Below are positions 1 through 4,628 of a stretch of 6,044 nt of DNA, in pieces; position 1 is the first letter of the stretch, and every line of letters begins with the position of its first letter. Below the pieces are notes generated by a model, which made no database searches, was not told the origin of the DNA, and saw nothing but the letters and a program-made list of their open reading frames with translations. This DNA comes from an uncultured Bacillota bacterium. Its GTDB lineage: Bacteria; Bacillota; Clostridia; Christensenellales; UBA1242. The stretch is taken from assembly GCA_949282835.1 (NCBI GenBank), contig CASDQU010000045.1, positions 1 to 6,044 of the forward strand. The letters are read 5' to 3'. The position numbers were made by a program, and so were the translations under genes.

Positions 1-7
1 TTTTTTC

Positions 8-283
8 TTATTTATTTAATCCGTCTTTGAAGCTGCTTCCAAATTTAAAACTTGGCACTTTGCAAGCTGCGATTTTAACCTTTTCTTTTGTCATAGGATT
101 AATCCCAACTCTAGCTGCTCTTTTCTTCACTTCAAAAGTTCCAAATCCAGCAATTTGAATTTTTTCTCCTTTTTTTAAAGTATCAGCGATTGTTGCTGCC
201 ATAGCATCAAAAGCAATTCCTGCATCTTTTTGAGTGAATTGTGCTTTCTCTGCAAATGCTTTGATAAATTGTTGTTTATTCAT
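8..283 (-). CDS. hup: HU-family DNA-binding protein
   Basis: HU is a small nucleoid protein that acts as a dimer, binding and bending DNA with little sequence preference. The 91-residue product has the usual family length. An N-terminal helical dimerisation part (about 1-40) is followed by the beta-arm part. The signature stretch GFGTFEVKKRAARVGINPMT (residues 46-65) is easy to see, including the Asn-Pro at the arm tip (N62-P63) that intercalates into DNA in this family. The C-terminus is basic and aromatic (VPSFKFGSSFK), as usual. The start is supported by AAAAGGAG at 293-300, nine bases upstream. It lies downstream of the signal peptidase gene on the same strand, has its own promoter, and may also receive read-through because no terminator separates the two. 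IHF-like relatives are possible, but the sequence fits ordinary HU best. Confidence 0.97.
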   Translation of the reverse strand: MNKQQFIKAFAEKAQFTQKDAGIAFDAMAATIADTLKKGEKIQIAGFGTFEVKKRAARVGINPMTKEKVKIAACKVPSFKFGSSFKDGLNK

Positions 284-300
284 TTACCATATCTCCTTTT

Positions 301-318
301 ATTAGTTTTTTGACTAAT
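301..318 (-). promoter_or_regulatory. leader hairpin ahead of HU
   Basis: ATTAGT (301-306) and ACTAAT (313-318) are perfectly complementary around a six-base loop. They lie in the predicted HU leader, directly before the ribosome binding site. The stem could influence RNA stability or translation, or be an operator. Six A/T-rich pairs are weak, so function is uncertain. Confidence 0.3.
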
Positions 319-328
319 GTCTAAGATT

Positions 329-356
329 AATATAGCATATATTCCTTTAAAATCAA
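329..356 (-). promoter_or_regulatory. promoter of the HU gene
   Basis: On the minus strand, TTGATT (351-356) is followed after 16 bases by TATATT (329-334). The -10 box is preceded by TATGC, giving an extended -10 (TGn). The predicted transcript starts near 322 and carries a short leader before the ribosome binding site. This is a consensus match by eye. Confidence 0.6.
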
Positions 357-363
357 AACAATT

Positions 364-1341
364 TTAAACAATTATAGAAAAATAGCGTTCTATTTCATTC
401 CAAATTAAAATAAGGCATTCTTTTATGTTATTGAGCCAGCTCCACGGACTGTTTTTTAAACTGTAGCCATCATGAACAATGGAGACAATTCGGCCTACCA
501 CTCTATCCATTCCCTCAGTGCCAGTAAAGCGCGCGTCACTGCTACCCGTTCTGTTGTCGCCCATATAGAAAATTTGGTCAGGTTCACTATCTTGTTTGTT
601 TGAGCCTATAACAAAAAATTTCATAGCATATATTTCACCATTATATGGCACATTTTCTATTACGACATCGGCAGTATATCTATAAAGATAATTTTCATAA
701 AACTCTCTTTCATATAAAATAGTAGTGTTTATACTGGTATTATCGCTAATATAATCTAGATAAAAATCTTGCTCAGTTGTCAAAATAAGAGTGTCTAACA
801 ATATATCACCATCATCTACAACGGCAGGCTCGCTATTCCAAGCGCCATAGCCATCTTTATATTCGCCTTTTACATAGCCGCTAATATAATCTTCATTAAG
901 TATTTCAATAGTGCTGTTAGGCTTATCCTTAATTCTAATAAATCGATATTCAAGTCTTGTTGAGCCATCATCTTGTAAAATTGGCAGTTTAGCAATGGTA
1001 ATTTTATCTCCTTCAAAGCCAAGGACGCGTTTGATAATGGTGGAGCTTCTATCCTTATCTATTGACTTGTCAATGATGATAATCTCGCCATAATCTATAT
1101 CTTTAGTCAGCCTTACATATACGGTATCTTGAAAAACATAACCGTCTTCATAAATTGGGTCAGCATTTAGAGTTGGTTGCATAGAAGCACCTCGTATAGT
1201 AATATAATTATACGAATTTTGAAAAGCAGTACTACAAACAAACACTAAAAGATAGAATATTAATAATAGATAAATTAAGACACAGAAAACCTTGTCTGCT
1301 CTTTTCTCATATATAATATCCTGATAATATTTATACTGCAT
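364..1341 (-). CDS. lepB: type I signal peptidase, long variant
   Basis: This is a membrane-anchored serine protease (S26 family) that removes signal peptides from exported proteins outside the membrane. One N-terminal membrane segment (about residues 18-39) is preceded by a charged cytoplasmic tail. The catalytic serine is in GASMQPTL (S53) and the general-base lysine in IIKRVLGFEGD (K104). The late conserved box is GDNRTGSSDAR (261-271). The 325 residues are long for a Gram-positive enzyme; the extra length is a region of about 130 residues between the lysine box and the GDNR box, rich in Asp, Glu and Tyr, with no match I recognise. The last 20 residues are hydrophobic or amphipathic and may contact the membrane. 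The ATG overlaps the queH stop (TAATG); AAGGAGA (1353-1359) lies 11 bases upstream. The family assignment is secure; the substrates are unknown. Confidence 0.93.
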   Translation of the reverse strand: MQYKYYQDIIYEKRADKVFCVLIYLLLIFYLLVFVCSTAFQNSYNYITIRGASMQPTLNADPIYEDGYVFQDTVYVRLTKDIDYGEIIIIDKSIDKDRSSTIIKRVLGFEGDKITIAKLPILQDDGSTRLEYRFIRIKDKPNSTIEILNEDYISGYVKGEYKDGYGAWNSEPAVVDDGDILLDTLILTTEQDFYLDYISDNTSINTTILYEREFYENYLYRYTADVVIENVPYNGEIYAMKFFVIGSNKQDSEPDQIFYMGDNRTGSSDARFTGTEGMDRVVGRIVSIVHDGYSLKNSPWSWLNNIKECLILIWNEIERYFSIIV

Positions 1342-1880
1342 TAATTCAAATCTCTCCTTGAATATTTACATCCGCAATAATTTTGCCTATATAGATTGTA
1401 TTTTTTAGAAAATTCAATGCTCTTTTTATAGCCATCTTGCTTTTTATAGTTCCCTTCTAAAAATGCGATATCATATTTTTTTTCGATTGCCTTGCCAATC
1501 AAATTTATAACTTCTGCATTTTTGTGAGGAGATACAGTAAGTGTAGTTCCAAAGTAGTCATAACCAAGCTCTTTCGCTATTTTCGCTGTTTTTTCTAGCC
1601 TTAATCTAAAACATACCGCACATCTTGCTCCGCCCTCTTTTTCATTTTCAAGTCCCTTAACTAGGCAATCAAATTCCTCTGGCAAATGCTCCTCTTCAAT
1701 AACCTCAACTCCAATTATGTCACAAAAGCGTTTTTGCTCACTAAGCCTATGGTTATATTCTTCATCGGTATCTATATTAGGATTATAATAATATATAGTA
1801 ATTAAATAGTCATCTTTAAGTACATTTATAACCTGAGTGCTACACGGTCCACAACAGCTATGCATTAATAATCTCTTCAT
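1341..1880 (-). CDS. queH: epoxyqueuosine reductase QueH
   Basis: QueH (DUF208 family) carries out the last step of queuosine synthesis, reducing epoxyqueuosine to queuosine in the wobble position of tRNAs with GUN anticodons. It replaces the unrelated cobalamin enzyme QueG in many Firmicutes. The 179-residue length is typical. The Fe-S and metal-ligand cysteines of the family are visible: HSCCGPCS near the N-terminus (C9, C10, C13), GGARCAVCFRLRL (C87, C90) and YCGCKYS near the C-terminus (C169, C171). The middle motif YDYFGTTLTVSPHKN is also a family hallmark. No other queuosine gene is in the window. It overlaps the genes on both sides by one base (TAATG), so translation is probably coupled; its own ribosome binding site (AGGACGG region) is weak, which fits coupling. 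Confidence 0.95.
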   Translation of the reverse strand: MKRLLMHSCCGPCSTQVINVLKDDYLITIYYYNPNIDTDEEYNHRLSEQKRFCDIIGVEVIEEEHLPEEFDCLVKGLENEKEGGARCAVCFRLRLEKTAKIAKELGYDYFGTTLTVSPHKNAEVINLIGKAIEKKYDIAFLEGNYKKQDGYKKSIEFSKKYNLYRQNYCGCKYSRRDLN

Positions 1881-2344
1881 TATTCAACCGTCCTAAGTAT
1901 TTTGATTAGACTATTAAACAGCGAGTCTTCTTGAGCAAATTTCTTTACATCGCTATTAAACTTGTTTGTCACAATCATCAAACATCCCAGACAGTCACCA
2001 CAATTAATAAAAACTTGTACAACATAGATGAGTTTATCTCTAAAGCCTTTTATAACATACATTGGAAAATTAAATTCACCGAATTTAAGACTTAAAATTT
2101 TTTCAAGTTCAAATTTGTCTGTAATATTTTTATAATTTTCAACTAATGTGGTGTAATATTCAAAAAAATCTTCAGGGTCTCTATGAATTTCAAATAGACT
2201 TATAACCTTTCCATCTTTTGAAAGATAATTTTCTTTATTTATAAAACCCTGCCCATTCATCAGTGAATATTTGTCTTCAGTCACCGCAAAATCGCTTGGC
2301 AGCTCAAAAGACATCTCATTTAATGTATCTATCACCCTTCTCAT
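1880..2344 (-). CDS. unknown protein with CxxCxxC, first gene of queH unit
   Basis: I do not recognise this 154-residue protein with confidence. It has no signal peptide or clear membrane segment, so it is probably cytoplasmic. The layout (N-terminal helix, ELPSDFAVTED, then alternating beta-like stretches and a final helix FNSLIKILRTVE) recalls the PsbP/DcrB-like fold; that is only an impression. The clearest feature is NCGDCLGC (C115, C118, C121), a CxxCxxC cluster that could bind metal or form a disulfide. The frame opens 11 codons earlier at 2377, but AAAAGGAG (2351-2358) sits six bases before the ATG at 2344, and the predicted promoter would place the earlier ATG upstream of the transcript. 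Its stop overlaps the queH start by one base, suggesting co-translation and perhaps a related role. Confidence 0.85.
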   Translation of the reverse strand: MRRVIDTLNEMSFELPSDFAVTEDKYSLMNGQGFINKENYLSKDGKVISLFEIHRDPEDFFEYYTTLVENYKNITDKFELEKILSLKFGEFNFPMYVIKGFRDKLIYVVQVFINCGDCLGCLMIVTNKFNSDVKKFAQEDSLFNSLIKILRTVE

Positions 2345-2361
2345 ATATTTCTCCTTTTGAA

Positions 2362-2390
2362 AGGATAACACCGACATAAAAAAAAGTCAA
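2362..2390 (-). promoter_or_regulatory. promoter of the 154-aa protein-queH-lepB unit
   Basis: On the minus strand, TTGACT (2385-2390) and TATCCT (2362-2367) are separated by 17 bases, and the -10 is preceded by TGT (extended -10). The transcript would start near 2356, leaving a very short leader that begins with the ribosome binding site. The -35 box sits inside the 3' arm of the upstream terminator. Confidence 0.55.
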
Positions 2391-2406
2391 CTTTATATGA
2401 CTTTTT
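2381..2406 (-). terminator. intrinsic terminator of the ArsR gene
   Basis: AAAAAGTCA (2381-2389) pairs with TGACTTTTT (2398-2406) around an eight-base loop. Read on the minus strand, the stem is followed by a run of U residues, as expected for Rho-independent termination after the ArsR gene. The stem is short and A/T-rich; with A-runs outside and U-runs inside it could work weakly in both directions. Confidence 0.65.
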
Positions 2407-2432
2407 ATTGCCTAAAATTGAAATTGCTTAAT

Positions 2433-2768
2433 TTAAAAAGCATTTATTGCATACATCATCATATCATTGACATTATTATTGGTTAAATAGTAAACAAGAA
2501 TTTTCCCCTCTCTTCTATATGCCACAATATTTTGGTCTTTAAGTTGCTTAAGTTGATGAGATATTGTAGTTTGATTTATCCCAAGAAGATTGGAAATGTC
2601 ATTTACACACATATTCATCATAGAAAGACATGTCAAAATTTTTATTCTGGTTGAATCTGAAAAATTTTGAAAATAATCTGCAAGTTTTGATATATCTCCC
2701 TCTCGCGGCATACTTGAAAGTATATCTCTTCGGCTTCTCTCCGATAAAAGTAAAAATTTCTGCTCCAT
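2433..2768 (-). CDS. ArsR/SmtB-family transcriptional repressor
   Basis: This is a winged-helix DNA-binding protein of the ArsR family, usually a dimeric repressor released from DNA by a metal or other signal. Residues 27-50 (KLADYFQNFSDSTRIKILTC) are the family's dimer and first-helix region. The recognition helix-turn-helix follows (NDISNLLGINQTTISHQLKQL, about 56-76), then the wing YRREGKILVYYL (84-95). The classic ELCVCDL metal site is incomplete: the sequence is MNMCVND, with C54 but not the second cysteine, and the C-terminal helix has no histidines. A non-arsenic signal is therefore likely, and the ligand cannot be named. The frame extends 29 codons further to 2855, but AAAGGAG (2774-2780) directly precedes the ATG at 2768, giving a normal 111-residue protein. 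It is divergent from the small gene at 2913. Confidence 0.93.
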   Translation of the reverse strand: MEQKFLLLSERSRRDILSSMPREGDISKLADYFQNFSDSTRIKILTCLSMMNMCVNDISNLLGINQTTISHQLKQLKDQNIVAYRREGKILVYYLTNNNVNDMMMYAINAF

Positions 2769-2793
2769 AAACTCTCCTTTAACACTTTTTGCG

Positions 2794-2823
2794 ATTATGT
2801 CATAAATAGTTATGTACTTACAA
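2794..2823 (-). promoter_or_regulatory. promoter of the ArsR gene
   Basis: On the minus strand, TTGTAA (2818-2823) is followed after 18 bases by CATAAT (2794-2799), preceded by TATGA (extended -10). The transcript would start near 2787, about 20 bases before the chosen ATG. This also argues against the longer start at 2855. Confidence 0.5.
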
Positions 2824-2830
2824 TTAAATT

Positions 2831-2858
2831 TTGACATTACAGAAGAAAAATACAAAAT
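2831..2858 (+). promoter_or_regulatory. possible promoter of the small Cys/Asn-rich gene
   Basis: A perfect TTGACA (2831-2836) is followed after 16 bases by CAAAAT (2853-2858), a modest -10. The transcript would start near 2865, leaving a leader of about 48 bases. The -10 overlaps the inverted repeat that may be the ArsR operator. Confidence 0.4.
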
Positions 2859-2873
2859 AGAATTTTGTTCTAT
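2852..2873. promoter_or_regulatory. candidate ArsR operator (overlapping dyads)
   Basis: Two perfect dyads overlap. ACAAAAT (2852-2858) pairs with ATTTTGT (2862-2868), and ATAGAA (2857-2862) pairs with TTCTAT (2868-2873). They lie between the divergent ArsR gene and the small gene, over the possible -10 of the latter. ArsR repressors usually bind such A/T-rich dyads at their own divergent promoters; the assignment here is inference from position. Confidence 0.5.
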
Positions 2874-2912
2874 CTTGTCAGATTTTAAATGATTTTGTTA
2901 TAAGGAGGACAT

Positions 2913-3113
2913 ATGAACAACAATACATTTAATATTTTATTTATTCTTCTTCTGTCAGTTATTACTAATGCAACCGATACCAATCTTAATACCAATACTA
3001 ATTTCTTGCTATTGTTGCTGCTCGCTTTGAATGGACAGAATAACAACAATTCTTCTTGCTTTGGCTGTGGTCAAAATACCTGCCCTGGTCAAAATAATAA
3101 CACCTTCTTTTAA
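2913..3113 (+). CDS. small Asn-rich hydrophobic protein with Cys cluster
   Basis: This 66-residue protein of unknown function starts at an ATG behind a strong AAGGAGG (2902-2908), so it is very likely translated. Two short hydrophobic stretches (about residues 6-19, FNILFILLLSVITN, and 31-39, FLLLLLLAL) are separated by an Asn/Thr-rich linker. The C-terminus NNNNSSCFGCGQNTCPGQ carries three cysteines (C-x2-C-x4-C). It could be a membrane peptide, or a coat or surface peptide of the Asn-rich sort common in Clostridia; neither is proven. Its divergent partner is an ArsR repressor with a dyad between them, which suggests that the peptide is the regulated target. The cysteines could bind the inducing metal, but that is inference. 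The next terminator downstream is at 3369-3400. Confidence 0.8.
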   Translation: MNNNTFNILFILLLSVITNATDTNLNTNTNFLLLLLLALNGQNNNNSSCFGCGQNTCPGQNNNTFF

Positions 3114-3218
3114 TTAATCCCTATAAACTTTTAAGGCATTGGCAAATAAATTTTTTGTTGTATTTAATTTGTTAAAAGTTAATTTCAATTTTTCTGCCCT
3201 AGCCCTTTTTCAACAAGG

Positions 3219-3369
3219 CAGACTGTTCAAAAACAAGCGATGCAAGGGGAGAAAAATGCCTAAAAGCAGGAGTTTAGTATCCCTAAATGACTGTTTTTAG
3301 GCTTTTTTCAGTAAACATAGCAAGAAAAATTCTTTGAATTTTTCGGTCGCGCCGTTTTTCAACAGTCTG
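3219..3369. repeat. fold-back (MITE- or REP-like) element
   Basis: Terminal inverted repeats CAGACTGTTCAAAAAC (3219-3234) and GTTTTTCAACAGTCTG (3354-3369) match at 15 of 16 positions. Inside are a GCGA/TCGC pair (3237-3240 with 3347-3350) and a second inverted repeat of 15 bases with one mismatch (3251-3265 with 3295-3309). There are also two hairpins: TTTAG/CTAAA (3273-3287) and GAAAAATTC/GAATTTTTC around TTT (3324-3344). AGGC occurs on both sides (3216-3219 and 3370-3373), perhaps a four-base target duplication. Size and symmetry fit a miniature element without a transposase, or a structured RNA. I cannot name a family. Confidence 0.6.
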
Positions 3370-3400
3370 AGGCTTTGCGAATAAAGCAAAGCCTCTTTTT
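3369..3400 (+). terminator. strong intrinsic terminator
   Basis: GAGGCTTTGC (3369-3378) pairs perfectly with GCAAAGCCTC (3386-3395) around a seven-base loop and is followed by five T residues and a T-rich stretch. It would end plus-strand transcripts coming from the small Cys/Asn-rich gene. It abuts the fold-back element. Confidence 0.85.
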
Positions 3401-3443
3401 CTATTCTTTTATTAATATTTCATTTGTTTTTCAATCATTCAAG

Positions 3444-3465
3444 CTTCAACTTTTAAAAGTTCAAG
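3444..3465. repeat. palindrome upstream of the pilin-like promoter
   Basis: AACTTTTAAAAGTT (3448-3461) is a perfect 14-base palindrome. With flanking CTT and AAG it extends to 22 bases with one mismatched pair. It lies about 90 bases upstream of the predicted -35 box and could be a regulator site; such a sequence is also possible by chance in A/T-rich DNA. Confidence 0.35.
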
Positions 3466-3556
3466 TAAAATTTTGTAATAAAAAATCTACTTTTGCAAAA
3501 GATAAAAAATAAAAAATATTTTTTTAAAAAAAATTAAAAAAAATTGTAAAATCATT

Positions 3557-3584
3557 TTGTAATTGTGTTTTTTTATGTTATATT
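3557..3584 (+). promoter_or_regulatory. promoter of the first pilin-like gene
   Basis: TTGTAA (3557-3562) is followed after 16 bases by TATATT (3579-3584), preceded by TATGT (extended -10). A/T-tracts lie directly upstream. The transcript would start near 3591, about 47 bases before the ATG. Confidence 0.6.
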
Positions 3585-3637
3585 AGGTTTGTAAATAAAA
3601 GCTTAAACGCTTTAAAAAACAAAAAGGAGGGATAAAA

Positions 3638-4036
3638 ATGGCATCTTTATTAAACAAAGTGGTTTGGAGCTGGAGTGCTTATTTTGAAAATTTTGGTACT
3701 GACAATACCGACCAATCACAAGTTTTAACAGAGGTTTTTAACATCATTTCAATCATTCTTTGGGTTGTTCTTGGTATTGTAGGTGCTATCGGTGCTGTTT
3801 ATGCTATCTATCTTGGCGTACAACTTGCAAGAGCTGATGAACAAGGTAAAAGAGATGACGCTAAAAAACACTTGATTACAGTTATTATTGCTGTTGGTGT
3901 TACACTTGCACTTATCTTAGTATTCAACACATTCTTACCTGCACTCTTATCAGCATTTAATGTTAAAGATAGTGCCGGAGAATTTGGAGAAAATCCAGAC
4001 ACTTTAATATCACCAATATTATCTCTTCTTAAGTAA
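3638..4036 (+). CDS. VirB2/TrbC-like pilin-type small membrane protein
   Basis: This 132-residue protein is predicted to cross the membrane twice (about residues 34-60 and 78-103), with a short charged loop ARADEQGKRDDAKKH between. That hairpin layout and the GAVYAIYLGVQLA stretch resemble VirB2/TrbC pilin subunits of type IV secretion systems. The N-terminal 30 residues (two Trp, several Asp) do not look like a cleavable signal peptide, and about 24 polar residues follow the second helix. AAAAAGGAGGG precedes the ATG. It is paralogous to the product of 4220-4537: the two align without gaps over more than 50 residues (V54-Y55-A56-I57 with V44-Y45-A46-I47; K71-R72 with K61-R62; N97 and L100-P101 with N87 and L90-P91). 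No VirB4, VirB6 or coupling ATPase is in the window, so a role in conjugation or secretion is inference. A holin-like protein is an alternative. Confidence 0.85.
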   Translation: MASLLNKVVWSWSAYFENFGTDNTDQSQVLTEVFNIISIILWVVLGIVGAIGAVYAIYLGVQLARADEQGKRDDAKKHLITVIIAVGVTLALILVFNTFLPALLSAFNVKDSAGEFGENPDTLISPILSLLK

Positions 4037-4053
4037 AGCGATAAATAAAATAT

Positions 4054-4078
4054 AAAAAGCACAAGATTTGTGCTTTTT
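4054..4078 (+). terminator. intrinsic terminator of the first pilin-like gene
   Basis: AAAAAGCACAA (4054-4064) pairs perfectly with TTGTGCTTTTT (4068-4078) around the three-base loop GAT, ending in a T-run. It separates the two pilin-like genes transcriptionally. Confidence 0.85.
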
Positions 4079-4172
4079 TATATTTCTAAAAAAATTCATT
4101 TTAATTATTAAGTAAAATTTAGAATAAGAGTTTTTTTAAAAAATAATAATATTTCTAAAATTGTTAAAATTC

Positions 4173-4201
4173 TTGCATTATTCAATAAATTGTGTTAAAA
4201 T
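4173..4201 (+). promoter_or_regulatory. promoter of the second pilin-like gene
   Basis: TTGCAT (4173-4178) is followed after 17 bases by TAAAAT (4196-4201), preceded by TGTGT (extended -10). The transcript would start near 4208, only about 12 bases before the ATG, with GGAG (4211-4214) just inside it. Confidence 0.6.
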
Positions 4202-4219
4202 ATAAAAGTAGGAGATATT

Positions 4220-4537
4220 ATGCAACTATTTATGTCACTTTTAAATGCATATCAATTTACTGGACAATTTTCATGGCTGCAAGATGTTTATCAGACGCTG
4301 CCACCAATTTTATATGCAATTCTTGCTGTAGTAGGCGGCGCTGGAAGTGTTTATGCGATTGTCCTTGGTGTCAATCTTGCAAAAAGCGAAAATGACGAAA
4401 AAAGAAAAAGTGCTGTTGCTAGGCTTAGAAACACATTAATTGGAGTTGCTGTGTTGCTTGTGCTTGTGCTTTTTATCAATCTTGCCCTGCCACCAATTTT
4501 ACACGCAGCATTTCCAAGTGAAATAGTAAAAACTTGA
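4220..4537 (+). CDS. second VirB2/TrbC-like pilin-type membrane protein
   Basis: This 105-residue paralogue of the product of 3638-4036 has the same layout. The N-terminus is short and partly amphipathic (1-26). The first membrane helix (about 27-53) contains GGAGSVYAIVLGVNLA, a basic/acidic loop KSENDEKRKSAVARLR follows, the second helix is at about 71-93, and the tail is short. Compared with its paralogue it has lost most of the N-terminal and C-terminal polar extensions, keeping the helical hairpin core. The start has GGAG five bases upstream. It has its own promoter, so the two proteins can be made in different amounts. I see no terminator after it, and the gene at 4617 may be co-transcribed. 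A two-helix pilin or a small pore-forming protein would both fit. Confidence 0.85.
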   Translation: MQLFMSLLNAYQFTGQFSWLQDVYQTLPPILYAILAVVGGAGSVYAIVLGVNLAKSENDEKRKSAVARLRNTLIGVAVLLVLVLFINLALPPILHAAFPSEIVKT

Positions 4538-4566
4538 TTAATGTAAATTATATTTATTTTAATGGT

Positions 4567-4596
4567 TTAACTTTTTTGTGAATAATGACATATAAA
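4567..4596 (+). promoter_or_regulatory. weak possible promoter for the 142-aa protein
   Basis: TTAACT (4567-4572) and TATAAA (4591-4596) are 18 bases apart. If used, transcription would start near 4603 and leave out the 5' arm of the start-site hairpin. It competes with the idea that the gene is read from the pilin-like gene upstream. Confidence 0.25.
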
Positions 4597-4628
4597 CTTG
4601 TGTAAGGAGAAAAACTATGCACAAGTTT
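4594..4628 (+). promoter_or_regulatory. hairpin with ribosome binding site and ATG in its loop
   Basis: AAACTTGTG (4594-4602) is perfectly complementary to CACAAGTTT (4620-4628). The 17-base loop contains AAGGAGA (4604-4610) and the ATG (4617-4619). In a transcript begun upstream this nine-pair stem would frame the whole initiation site, so translation could be tuned by structure, temperature or a bound factor. The 3' arm encodes residues 2-4 of the protein. Confidence 0.5.

Larger units (their letters stand above)
3114..3637. other. intergenic region without a supported gene
   Basis: No convincing gene is seen in these 524 bases. They hold a fold-back element (3219-3369), an intrinsic terminator (3369-3400), a palindrome (3444-3465), A- and T-tracts (about 3504-3543) and the promoter of the first pilin-like gene. 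The A-tracts recur roughly every 10-11 bases in places and could act as a bent UP-like element for that promoter. Confidence 0.6.

Noticed and set aside
276..290. Four-codon ORF (MVNE) overlapping the HU start
   Set aside because: An ATG at 290 on the minus strand lies very close to the Shine-Dalgarno sequence and gives only four residues; the HU ATG at 283 is better spaced.
911..1093. Plus-strand 60-residue frame inside the signal peptidase gene
   Set aside because: It is opposite a gene whose conserved catalytic boxes fix the coding strand.
2345..2377. Longer start of the 154-aa protein at 2377
   Set aside because: It has no ribosome binding site, overlaps the ArsR terminator and lies upstream of the predicted transcription start.
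2769..2855. Longer ArsR start at 2855
   Set aside because: The extra 29 residues resemble no ArsR N-terminus and have no ribosome binding site, whereas AAAGGAG precedes the ATG at 2768. The predicted promoter also lies inside the extension.
2875..2903. Promoter TTGTCA, 17 bases, TTATAA before the small Cys/Asn-rich gene
   Set aside because: The boxes match well, but the -10 overlaps the ribosome binding site and transcription would start about at the ATG.
3808..4062. Minus-strand 84-residue frame across the first pilin-like gene
   Set aside because: It lies almost wholly inside the plus-strand gene, crosses its terminator, and has no ribosome binding site or recognisable product.
4192..4395. 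Plus-strand 67-residue frame beginning upstream of the second pilin-like gene
   Set aside because: It overlaps the real gene in another frame, begins inside its -10 region and has no ribosome binding site.
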